A stretch of DNA of 64,000 nucleotides from Firmicutes bacterium UBA2530 (lineage in GTDB: Bacteria > Bacillota > Clostridia > Tissierellales > Sedimentibacteraceae): assembly GCA_002340985.1 (NCBI GenBank), contig DDNC01000009.1, positions 20,013 to 84,012 of the forward strand, written 5' to 3'. The notes under the pieces were generated by a model. It saw only the letters and a list, made by a program, of their open reading frames with translations, did not search any database and had not been told where the DNA came from. Below are positions 1-9,000 of this stretch, piece by piece. The translations under genes were made by a program, and so were the position numbers. Each line of letters begins with the position of its first letter. The stretch's first letter is position 1.

Positions 1-524
1 GTTACGATTATAATATCTTTGTCAATCCCTTTATTGATAAGTCTGCTCTTTATTTCATTTGTAGGAACAAGATACAAATTAGTTTTTTCATATATCCATT
101 CCCAGCTGTCCACCACATCCGTTATTACAGTAATCAGGTTGACATCAACATCATATTCTTCCTTTACTCTTGATACTATACACGAACACAAAGGAAATGT
201 GCTTATAATGAGCTTAGGCTTCTCTGCTTCCATGTAGTCATAAAACTTTTTATAATATAAGTTGCAAAAAACATTATCAATAATATTTTTTTTGCTGCTC
301 GCCTTCATATCATAAAATGTGTTGTACACTGTCGGATAATTTTCCGTGAGCTCACAATACATCTTTGAACTGAATTTTTTCACCTTAGGATCCACTATTT
401 CCAAAATATCCGCAATCATAATCTCAGCATTTTTGTCACTTGTTTCGATTTGTTCTTTCAAGGCATTTGAAACACTGTTATGCCCCATTCCGAATGATGC
501 GGTCAAAATTAAAATGTCAGCCAT
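1..524 (-). CDS. MGDG synthase / processive glycosyltransferase-like protein, N-terminal part (cut by window edge)
   Basis: The reading frame starts at ATG 524, with GAGGGAG about 7 bases upstream, and runs open off the left edge (174 codons seen). The protein begins MADILILTASFGMGHNSVSN, the glycine-rich donor-site loop typical of the MGDG-synthase N-terminal domain (UgtP-like diacylglycerol glucosyltransferases). A later segment with ISTFPLCSCIV fits the same fold. Family members move a sugar onto diacylglycerol at the inner face of the membrane to make glycolipids or lipoteichoic anchors. The C-terminal UDP-sugar-binding half is outside the window, so substrate and completeness cannot be judged. 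I am confident about the family and not about the exact acceptor. Confidence 0.8.
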   Translation of the reverse strand, partial: MADILILTASFGMGHNSVSNALKEQIETSDKNAEIMIADILEIVDPKVKKFSSKMYCELTENYPTVYNTFYDMKASSKKNIIDNVFCNLYYKKFYDYMEAEKPKLIISTFPLCSCIVSRVKEEYDVDVNLITVITDVVDSWEWIYEKTNLYLVPTNEIKSRLINKGIDKDIIIV

Positions 525-908
525 ATATACTCCCTCTTCATCTGTGCATAATATCAACAAATTTAACACTCATGCCGAATATATTAGCAACTACAGATAA
601 TATACACCTACTTACTTAAACGAAGCATAATTTTGCATTAATTTTTGATTAAAAATAACCTCCAATGTTATTTTAATTCATCATATCACAAATTAATGCA
701 TAAATAAATAGCTTTTTTAACTTAATACGACTTATAATAAGTATAACGCAAAATAATATTAAAATACTGCATAAAAAAATATTTGTTTCAGATATATCTA
801 CCTGTACGAAAGCAATTGACCTTCTTCAGCTGGAGACAACGCTGATGCCTCAACAATGTTATGACCACCGGCTTAGCCGATAGTCACCATGTTTTAATTT
901 ATACTTGG
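525..908. other. Intergenic region, no gene seen
   Basis: The stretch is AT-rich with many short A/T runs and holds the divergent upstream region of the glycosyltransferase. A block at about 808-900 is clearly richer in GC than its surroundings and may be a decayed gene fragment, but no frame in it is long enough to name. No convincing terminator or RNA gene is visible. Confidence 0.4.
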
Positions 909-1577
909 TTAGTTTTTATGGACGATAAGAAACACGCTGGACTCATCCACCTCTTGCACCTGATAGGGATATCCCGACTCTTCACCGATTTTCTGAAAAT
1001 CCTCTGGTAAATGGATAGTAGCCCTAAAGCCATCCTTGCAAATAATCACGCCATTTTGGGTTTTGGCATAGTCAATTTCCCCCAAAAGCCCTTTAGCCGC
1101 CTGCTCCTCAAACCATTTAAGGCGGAAATCCCAAAATTTAGCGCTGTAACTGCTAAAATAGGCTGTTCCTCCCGGAGCCAATGTCTCAAAAATTTTGTGA
1201 ATGACGGTGGAATCAGCACGCATGGCAGACAACCCATTTTGCAGGCAATAAATATTATCAAATGGTTTAGCAAATTCCATCTTGTGAACATCCAACACAA
1301 CCATGCTTGCGTTGGGATAGTCTTTGAGATACTCCCTACCCAACTCAACGCTTTCCTCCGATATATCTATCCCAACTATAGAGCCGCAGTGGGGAGCCAA
1401 TTCCCTAACAATCCGACCGTATCCGGCTCCAAGTTCTAAAGCGCTTTGTGTCTTTGATAGATTTTTCTTGACAAAATCTATCTCCGCTTGTAAATACTGC
1501 TTGACGCGTGGTATTTGGGTTTCATACACCTGAAATAGCTTTTGAGAATTTAACTTTTCGCCATAGTAATTGTTCAT
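909..1577 (-). CDS. SAM-dependent class I methyltransferase
   Basis: This 222-residue protein has a Rossmann-type methyltransferase core. Motif I is LELGAGYGR near residues 47-55, followed by an acidic end of strand 2 (IVGIDIS) and the motif-II-like MVVLDVHKMEF. The family transfers a methyl group from S-adenosylmethionine, here to an unknown small molecule. It lies divergent from the MarR-MATE pair, which may suggest a shared stress or resistance role, but that is inference only. Length is typical for a stand-alone methyltransferase_11/25 type enzyme. The ATG start at 1577 is preceded by a GGAG-type site. Confidence 0.85.
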   Translation of the reverse strand: MNNYYGEKLNSQKLFQVYETQIPRVKQYLQAEIDFVKKNLSKTQSALELGAGYGRIVRELAPHCGSIVGIDISEESVELGREYLKDYPNASMVVLDVHKMEFAKPFDNIYCLQNGLSAMRADSTVIHKIFETLAPGGTAYFSSYSAKFWDFRLKWFEEQAAKGLLGEIDYAKTQNGVIICKDGFRATIHLPEDFQKIGEESGYPYQVQEVDESSVFLIVHKN

Positions 1578-1901
1578 GTTTTTATCCTTCTCCTCATTGT
1601 AATTAGAATCAAATAGGTATTCTTCTCTGAGACTGAATTACAATTATCTCAGAGTTAACAATCTGTACTATTGTGTTTTAGCTCACTACCCAATTCCTGT
1701 TTTAAGCATACGTGCAATCATTTATCCTTATTCTAACACTTAATGAAACAAAAATAAACCCTCAAACTTCATGTCGACGAACAATAGGCTACAATAATCG
1801 GTTAGCTTGTCCTCATCTGAAGTTCAATAGCTCCTTTGATAGAAATCGTGGTGAAAATCTTGGTTTAGATTATAAGTATAACATAAATAGTTAATATCAT
1901 A

Positions 1902-1966
1902 TTGACTTAGATACGGAAAAGTAGTATACTTTCCAACAGTTGATTTGTCAACTGTTGAAAAGTATA
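1902..1966 (+). promoter_or_regulatory. Promoter with overlapping MarR-type operator
   Basis: TTGACT (1902-1907) and TATACT (1925-1930) are spaced by exactly 17 bases, a near-consensus sigma-A promoter. The -10 box lies in the left arm of a long inverted repeat: 1925-1943 and 1948-1966 match at 18 of 19 positions around a 4-base TTTG spacer. The regulator gene begins 20 bases downstream. The layout predicts autorepression by the MarR protein and co-control of the MATE pump. The upstream 1578-1901 interval shows nothing else recognisable. Confidence 0.8.
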
Positions 1967-1985
1967 TAGTAAAAAGGAGTTTGCT

Positions 1986-2411
1986 ATGCAATTTCACAAT
2001 TTATATTTATTGCTTCGATATGCCAAAGAGTTTTGCCACAGTCAAATAAAAAATATTGGCGTATCCGGCACTGAACATATGATTTGCACATTTCTATTGG
2101 GCCATTGCGGAGGATCGCAGGATGATGTTGCCGAAGCACTGAAATTAGAAAAAGCCACCGTTGCACGTGCCCTCTCGTCTCTTGAAAAGAAGGGATATGT
2201 TGAAAGAAGTATCAATTCGGATAATCGTCGCAAGTACATCCTTACCCTGACACAATCAGGAAAAGAAAGCATCGCAGACGTTGCGGATATTTACGATGTG
2301 TGGCTTCGTAAAATATCGTCTTGCTTAACCGAGCAAGAGCAAAAACAATTTGATGAATATTGTAAACGACTACTCATAGTATCAGAAGAACTTTTCAAGG
2401 AGATTAAGTAA
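1986..2411 (+). CDS. MarR-family transcriptional regulator
   Basis: The 141-residue protein is a compact winged helix-turn-helix regulator. The DNA-recognition region is QDDVAEALKLEKATVARALS (about residues 41-60), followed by the wing segment KGYVERSINSDNRRKYILTL that carries the usual Asp-Arg pair. The start is ATG 1986 behind AAAGGAG. It is 2 bases from the MATE gene, so the two are almost certainly one transcript. Family members bind palindromic operators as dimers and release on ligand binding; the long inverted repeat over its own promoter fits that. Confidence 0.92.
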   Translation: MQFHNLYLLLRYAKEFCHSQIKNIGVSGTEHMICTFLLGHCGGSQDDVAEALKLEKATVARALSSLEKKGYVERSINSDNRRKYILTLTQSGKESIADVADIYDVWLRKISSCLTEQEQKQFDEYCKRLLIVSEELFKEIK

Positions 2412-2413
2412 AA

Positions 2414-3799
2414 ATGGAAAATAAACAAATAGAACTGATGGGAAAAGCTCCCGTCACAAAAGCGATTTTAAAGCTGTCCATACCGGTGGTCATCGGTATG
2501 ATGATCCAGGTATTTTACAATTTGGTAGATACTTTTTTTATTGGAAAACTTAATGACCAAAATCAGTTGGCCGCTGCCAATATTACAACACCGGTATTTA
2601 TGCTTTTGATGGCGATTGCAACCATTGTATCAGCTGGTGCAGCATCCTATATTTCACGCTGTCTTGGTAAAAAAGAGCACGAAAATGCCAATCGCACCCT
2701 TACAACCGGCATCCTCATATGTATTGCGTTAGCGGTGGTGGTTATGGCTGTTGGACTGATATTTGTTAAACCGCTGATTATCGCTCTTGGCGCATCGGAA
2801 GAAGTCTTCCCTTACGCTTACCAATATGTTGTTGTTATGTTACTTGGTTCCATCCCCGTTATGCTTAATTATGCCAGCGGTCAATTACTTAGATCTGAAG
2901 GAGCTGCTATGCCTTCGATTACTGGTATGATGATCGGAACGGTTGTCAATATTGTGTTGGATCCAATATTTATTTTTGGTTTTAACATGGGCATTCTCGG
3001 TGCCGGCATCGCTACCGTGTTGGGCAATGCAGCTGCAATGGGATATTACATTTGGTTTTATCTTTCCGGAAAATCCATGCTTCAATTTAAGCCGAAGTTT
3101 ATCAGTACCGACAAAACAATTTGGAAGGAAATTTTCTTAATCGGTATTCCGGCTTGTATGAGCCAACTGCTCTCAAGTGTCGCTATGATTGTACTGAACA
3201 ATCAGGCAAAGAAGTATGGCGACTCAGTCTTAGCAGGTATGGGTATTTCCTCAAAGCTGATGTTTATCGGTACTTTTATCTTTATGGGTTTTGCGGCAGG
3301 ATGTCAACCCCTTGTTGGTTTCAATTACGGTGCAAAAAACTATAAAAGAGTCCGAGAGATTTTCAAAACCGGTATGGTGATGACCTTTGGAATCGGTTTT
3401 GTATTAACAGTTATCTTTTGGTTTAGTACAAACGGGCTTGTGTCATTTTTCACACCACTGCCGGAGATAATCTCACAAGGGACAATTGTATTGAGAATCA
3501 GCATTTTTTCATTTCTGATTTTAGGTCCTCAGATGCTTGCATCAACAGGCATTCAGGCATTTGGTAAGGCAAAAGAAGCTCTTATATTATCGCTTGCAAG
3601 GCAGGGTGTAGTTTATATCCCTCTCTTATTTGCCATGCAGTCGCTTCTTGGTTTTAATGGTTTGATATGGGCGCAACCAATTGCCGATGCCATTACTCTC
3701 GGAATCGGTCTTTTATTTTTAGCAGTAATTCTTAAAAAAAGTACTGCGGAAAAAGTTGAATCTGCTGAAAGCGATAATGTTTCTGACAAACTTTACTAA
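2414..3799 (+). CDS. MATE-family multidrug efflux transporter
   Basis: This 461-residue membrane protein opens with the MATE signature (IELMGKAPVTKAILKLSIPV, then a run of helices) and shows about 12 hydrophobic segments, arranged as two repeats. IDTFFIGK-like text at residues 40-48 and the second-half FVGFNYGAK-like motif support the call. MATE pumps export cationic drugs or dyes by Na+ or H+ antiport across the cytoplasmic membrane. It follows a MarR gene by 2 bases, a common regulator-pump pair. The substrate cannot be predicted. Confidence 0.93.
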   Translation: MENKQIELMGKAPVTKAILKLSIPVVIGMMIQVFYNLVDTFFIGKLNDQNQLAAANITTPVFMLLMAIATIVSAGAASYISRCLGKKEHENANRTLTTGILICIALAVVVMAVGLIFVKPLIIALGASEEVFPYAYQYVVVMLLGSIPVMLNYASGQLLRSEGAAMPSITGMMIGTVVNIVLDPIFIFGFNMGILGAGIATVLGNAAAMGYYIWFYLSGKSMLQFKPKFISTDKTIWKEIFLIGIPACMSQLLSSVAMIVLNNQAKKYGDSVLAGMGISSKLMFIGTFIFMGFAAGCQPLVGFNYGAKNYKRVREIFKTGMVMTFGIGFVLTVIFWFSTNGLVSFFTPLPEIISQGTIVLRISIFSFLILGPQMLASTGIQAFGKAKEALILSLARQGVVYIPLLFAMQSLLGFNGLIWAQPIADAITLGIGLLFLAVILKKSTAEKVESAESDNVSDKLY

Positions 3800-4056
3800 A
3801 CACAATGCTGATAGATACTCTATTTCTACTGATCAAAATATGTCTGGTTTATTACTTCTGTATTCACGATTGTTCTAAATCTAAAACAAGTAAAAAGTTC
3901 AGTTTTCACTCAGAACTCAAAATTGAATTACCGCTTCTGCACACTTGCCGCCGTTTCCGGCTGCTGTCTATCCGGTTGTTGTCGGACTGGTTGTCAGCCC
4001 AAAGTCGAAAAAACTAATTGAATAATAACAAAAAGCTCGATGCACTTTTTATATGC
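3800..4056. other. Intergenic region with possible gene remnant
   Basis: No complete gene is seen. A block richer in GC at about 3925-4020 encodes, in one plus frame that begins right after a stop, a short hydrophobic tail ending with VVVGLVVSPKSKKLIE and a stop. This resembles the C-terminal end of a membrane transporter and may be a leftover of a deleted gene. A weak stem (ATGCA/TGCAT, 4039-4059) followed on the minus strand by a T run could be the original terminator of ssrA. Confidence 0.35.
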
Positions 4057-4108
4057 ATTTCGTGGTTTTGAAGATGGAGGCGGGCCGCAAGGTGCAAATC
4101 CACGAAAT
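4057..4108. other. Outer (left) attachment-like site of the ssrA island array
   Basis: The site contains the core ATGGAGGCGG (4074-4083), which matches the 3' end of ssrA. It is framed by the perfect 9-bp inverted arms ATTTCGTGG (4057-4065) and CCACGAAAT (4100-4108). The 25 bases 4060-4084 recur exactly at 14049-14073. Position and symmetry fit a recombination site left by an element that used the ssrA 3' end. Confidence 0.7.
4060..4084 (+). repeat. 25-bp direct repeat, left copy
   Basis: Exact direct repeat of 14049-14073. It includes the 10-bp ssrA-end core and 14 bases that look like the native sequence downstream of ssrA. The two copies bracket the Wadjet/Mrr island. Confidence 0.85.
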
Positions 4109-4166
4109 CATAAATATTTTAGTTAAGTTATGATAAACACTTATAATAATTTAGATTAAACAATTT

Positions 4167-5837
4167 CTACTTTTCATCATTTAACAACTCTTTTGCTTCT
4201 TTCAAATCTATTCTTGCTTTATGACCATGTTTTTCAAGCAAATATAAGAGATTTGCACCATTCATAAGTGTAATTGGCTTTCCACTTGCAAAATCATATG
4301 CATCATTTCCATAATTAGATGTTGTAACAAGAATTCCTTTAGTAGCGCCTTCATTCATTACAGTTCCATATAAATCTCTAACAGCTGATACTCCAACAAC
4401 ATTAGTGTATCTTTTTGCTTGAATAACAATTTTCCCACCTCTAATTGGATCAGGATCAAATGCTATGGCGTCAACACCACCATCACGGCTAGCTTGTGTT
4501 ATTTTTACTTCTCCACCATTATTGTTGAACTCCTGTTCAAAAATTTCTCTTATAAGGTTTTCAAAGTCTTGCCAGTTAATTGCAGCTAAATTAATTGTTT
4601 CATCTAGTTTATTAGTAACTACATAACCATCAATAAATCTATCATCTTCGCGACTCATTAAAACCACAGGTGCAACAGGTGTTACATTAGCAAAAGTAGC
4701 TGCCGAAATCCCTTTTGCACTTTTAAACCACGACTTGGGATCTATTGCACTTAAATTTAAACCATTGAAATCATTTTTTGAAATATTTAACGATAAAATA
4801 TAAGGTACAATATTCTTTCCAGTTGTTTTATCAATAGTACTAACCTTACCATTAAGAACAATAGATTCAACATAATTATATTCGTCATCTATTTTAAAAA
4901 TATAATTTAAAGTCTGCAGTACAATTTGATATATTACACTATCATACTTCTTTTTCATATATGCATCAGTATGATAGCTTTCTTTATATTCACCATTACT
5001 TTTAACATATGTCACTTTTTTTAATTTAGGCAAATCTTCAATTGTAGGCAATAGTATGTCCATTATAAGCATTTCATTCTGTGGATTGTATTCTGCTTCA
5101 GCAAAACAGTCATAATCAAAAGGCTTTTCAACTTGATTTATAACTGTTGAATAATATTCAGCTATTGCATCGCTTTTTCCATTATTAAAATTCATAATAA
5201 ATTTATCTATTTCTTCATTTTTGTAAGATTGTTTTTCCTTATATGAATCTCTCTCTTTTTTCCACTGCTCTAACTTTTCATTGTAAGACTTTAGTTCTTT
5301 TTCATATTTTGATTCTTTTTGTTTCTTTTCTTTTTCCCAGTCTAACAAATCATCTTTATAGTCATTTTCTATCTTTACTTTAAAGTCTTCGTATTTCTTT
5401 TTAGATATCTTTACTAAAAAAGGAACCTTAGGGTTATATTTTTCATCTAGAAGATTAGGTTCTTTAGATATAACAGGTTCTACTGGTTTTTTAGGTGCCT
5501 TGTTTGGATAATCCGTGAAATCCTTTAGTTTATTTACATCCAGTGGTTTAGGTTTTAATGAATTAAAAAGAATATTATCTAATTTTTCTTGAACTTTTTC
5601 AGCTTCCATCGTCATTTCATCTGCAAATTTTAAAGCTTCCTGTTGACTTCTTAATATTTTTTCTTTTTCAGATTTTTTTTCTTCAGCATCACACTTTCTT
5701 TCCCACTGCTCATCCCATTGTGCCATTAAAGCTCTAATCTTTTGATTTAATTCATAATTTGATTCGGCTTTAACTACCCTATATTTATTAAGTCCTTTAT
5801 GCCAAGCCTCTTTCTTGTAATAATATTTTCCTGCCAT
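4167..5837 (-). CDS. Mrr-type restriction endonuclease with long charged coiled-coil N-terminus
   Basis: The 556-residue protein ends in a PD-(D/E)xK nuclease domain of the Mrr_cat type. The visible motifs are INWQDFENLIREIFEQEF, then GGVDAIAF (catalytic Asp about residue 455) and IVIQAKRY (QxK about 471-473), then GVSAVRDLYGTV and ILVTTSNYG. Residues 40-220 are highly charged and Lys/Glu-rich, predicted coiled coil. Mrr-like enzymes cleave DNA, usually modified or foreign DNA. It lies directly downstream of the Wadjet operon on the same strand (188-base gap with its own GGGAGG site), so it is probably a second, independent defence gene. Whether it acts with Wadjet is unknown. Confidence 0.82.
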   Translation of the reverse strand: MAGKYYYKKEAWHKGLNKYRVVKAESNYELNQKIRALMAQWDEQWERKCDAEEKKSEKEKILRSQQEALKFADEMTMEAEKVQEKLDNILFNSLKPKPLDVNKLKDFTDYPNKAPKKPVEPVISKEPNLLDEKYNPKVPFLVKISKKKYEDFKVKIENDYKDDLLDWEKEKKQKESKYEKELKSYNEKLEQWKKERDSYKEKQSYKNEEIDKFIMNFNNGKSDAIAEYYSTVINQVEKPFDYDCFAEAEYNPQNEMLIMDILLPTIEDLPKLKKVTYVKSNGEYKESYHTDAYMKKKYDSVIYQIVLQTLNYIFKIDDEYNYVESIVLNGKVSTIDKTTGKNIVPYILSLNISKNDFNGLNLSAIDPKSWFKSAKGISAATFANVTPVAPVVLMSREDDRFIDGYVVTNKLDETINLAAINWQDFENLIREIFEQEFNNNGGEVKITQASRDGGVDAIAFDPDPIRGGKIVIQAKRYTNVVGVSAVRDLYGTVMNEGATKGILVTTSNYGNDAYDFASGKPITLMNGANLLYLLEKHGHKARIDLKEAKELLNDEK

Positions 5838-6025
5838 GCATTCCTCCCAATTAACTTGTTAAATTTATACACTAATTATCAAGAACATTATTTTAACGTT
5901 TGCAGCGAAGGTCTCATTTATGCCTATTATTACCATTATAAAGTATTTTAAAATCATTTTCAACCAAATATGACAAATCATAAATAATATGACTTACCTT
6001 TTTTAAGTAAGTCATTCTCATTATT

Positions 6026-9000
6026 TTATATAAAACTTGTCTGTTCGTTGTAGTAATAATGCCCATCATCCAATACTTCAAAATTTTCTTTTACTTTTTC
6101 TGAAGAAACAAATTCTTTGTTATTTACCAAAGTCTTTATTACCAATTTGTGAATTACATCAAATCTGTCAATAATATCCGCTTTATTGTGGTCTGTAAAA
6201 CATATCAACTGAATATTGGTCTTCTTCGCGTATTCAAACAGTGGTATTAATAAGTGTTTTGATGATATAGCAGCAAACGGATTATCCATGATTAAGCACA
6301 TACTAACTGCTTCTTTATTAAGATGATTGCCTCTTTCATAGTTAATTAATGTAGAGAATATTACAAAGTAACTAACGAACTTTTCTCCACCTGAATTGTT
6401 TGTAGTAACTTCTTCCCATGGCCTATCACTTGATAATTGAATATTATCTTCAATCTTTAAGAAGTATATTCTTACATTATCTAAACCACAGTAACTAATT
6501 AATAAATTTTCAATATTAAATTCTCTATTTACGGCTTTAACTAAATCATTCTCCAATAAAGACATATTATTTGTTATATTCTCAAGTTGTCTTTTTATAT
6601 ATGAACTTAAATTAACTGGAGAAGCGTCATCATACTTTATATTCTTTATTTTCATCATTTTTAGTTTTTTGCCTTTAATATTTATACCACTATTCTTATC
6701 AATCTTATTTATTTCTTCTGTATATTGCCTTGCTACATCAAGATATCTTTCTATGATATATTTTTCTTCATTTTCAAGAACTTCAAGGTCAGTCTTAATT
6801 TTATCTAACAACATATCTATAATGCTAATTTGTCTTTCGATATTAGAGTATAATTCAGCAGGTGTATTATTTAATATCATCTGTTTTAAACTACTAATGG
6901 AATTATCTATTGTTGCATTCTTTTTTGAATGATTAATAGAAAGTAACTCAACTTTATTTTTAATATTTGCTTTAATTGACTCTTCATCTTTTTTTAGATT
7001 TAATATTTCTCTGTTATTTTTCTCAAAGATATCAACCTTTTGATTAATATAATCTTCGTAATATTTATTAGATTGTATAGAAAATCCCAACAGTAATCCG
7101 CTATCTTTTATTCGGTTAATTATCTTTTGACACTCTTGAATATCAGATGTTATTTCTATAATTGAATTATTAGTAATTTTAATTTTTTCATATAGAACTT
7201 CTTTTTCTTTGTCTAAATATTTTCCTATTTTTTGTTTTTCTACTAATTCATTTTGTTTTAATTTTTCAATGATGGATTTCATTGAATTTTCTAGCCTCTT
7301 TATATTGTTTTTAATTACGGCAATTTCTGAGGAACAGTTTGTTATTTTATCAGTTAAACCCGGAATTTTGTTTTTAGTTTCAATTTCTAAATCAAAATCA
7401 TACTCTATAATATCAAAATCTATATATGCTGAAATCTTCTTCTTGTAATTTTTAATTTCATCTTTTAAATTACTTTCCTTTTGGATATATTCTTCTATGA
7501 AACTTTCATCTGAATTACCCTTTAAGGTTTTATACCTTTGTTCTAATAATTCTAATTCTCCTGTTATAAACTCACCGGTGATGTACCTTAAATATACCTT
7601 TTGCTTATTTTTCTCATTTGAAACTTTTACTTTTAACCCAGAATTATCAACTTGAATATCTGTTATTCTTTGTTGCAGAGAGTTTAGACTTTCCTCTAAT
7701 AAATCTTTTTCTTTATTAGATTCCTTAGATAGTCTGCTAAATTCTTTTAGTTCTTCTTCTGATTTTTCCTTTTCAGATATTAAACTAGCGAGTTCATAAC
7801 ATTTTTTTACCTGAGTATTTAAATCATTAATATAATTTTCTTTATCTTTTATTATTGTAACTTTTGTTGCTTGTTGTTTTTCTAATTCTTCATTTTGATT
7901 TTTTAAATCTTCAGATAATTGCTCTTTACTATTGAATTCATCTTTCAATTTTTGAATTTGTTTATTTAGGTCATTTTCGAAATATTCATCGTAATTAAAT
8001 TTTTCTATTTGATTTTTTAATAAAATAAGATTATTTTTTTGTCCTTCCCAGTTTTTTTCTTCTTCTTTTAATCTTTGTATTTCTGCATTAATCTTATTTT
8101 TTTCATGCTCTATGTCTTTTTTAATAACTAATTCTTTATTGTATAATGAAAGAATTCCAATACTCTTTATGATTTCAGAATAACAATTGATACTTGATAT
8201 ATTAATACTATTAAGCATCTCTCTTTCAATAACAATAATAGGACTATCAGAATACATTTCCGGCATATCCTTTTGAATATCATTTATTGACTTTTTATCT
8301 AAGATTATAGCAAATGGTAATAACGGGTTAGTATTAATTACTTCTTTTCTTAATTCCTCAGTGGGAAAAGAGTTTTTAATATAATCAGAGCCTAATATAA
8401 AAATTATCCCTTTATCATTTAAGTATTTAATAAAATCACTATTTATTTTTATTCCACCTGAAGATAATTTATTTAATATATCCTCATTTATGATTACATC
8501 AGCATTATTTTTGTTAATACTGCTTCCTAATACAGATATTTTATCCCCCATCAACTCTATTGTACTTTCCTTATTAGATATAGAAAAAGCCTCTATCCCC
8601 TGGAAAGATAACTCTTTTGTTATGTCTGCCAATTCTTCGTGAAATTGAGTTAAGTCATTATCCGCTCTGCTAATTTGATTATTTATATTGTTTTTTTCAT
8701 GAAGAAGATTTTCTATTAAATCCATATTGTTTTTAATATTTTCCTTTGTTTTTTCTTCTTCATTTTTTAATGAGTTAATTTCATTATTCATTTCTTCAAT
8801 TCTTGTTTTAATACTTGTTTTTTCTTTTATTACTTCGTTTTTATCTGAATTTATAAAAATATTTAAAGGATTTATTTCAGTTGCTAAAACATTAATTCTT
8901 TTATCACTTGAAATTATATCAGCAGTTGTAAAAGATACCTTTTTCTCTAATTCAACATATTCATTTGATACTTTTTTAAATTTATTATTTAATATAATTA

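Noticed and set aside
1011..1439. Plus-strand frame of 142 codons opposite the methyltransferase
   Set aside because: The minus-strand frame has clear SAM-binding motifs; the opposite frame has no start signal or domain.
3805..4017. A 70-codon plus-strand frame after the MATE gene
   Set aside because: No ribosome site and no domain; another frame in the same stretch looks more like a protein remnant. I describe the interval as intergenic.
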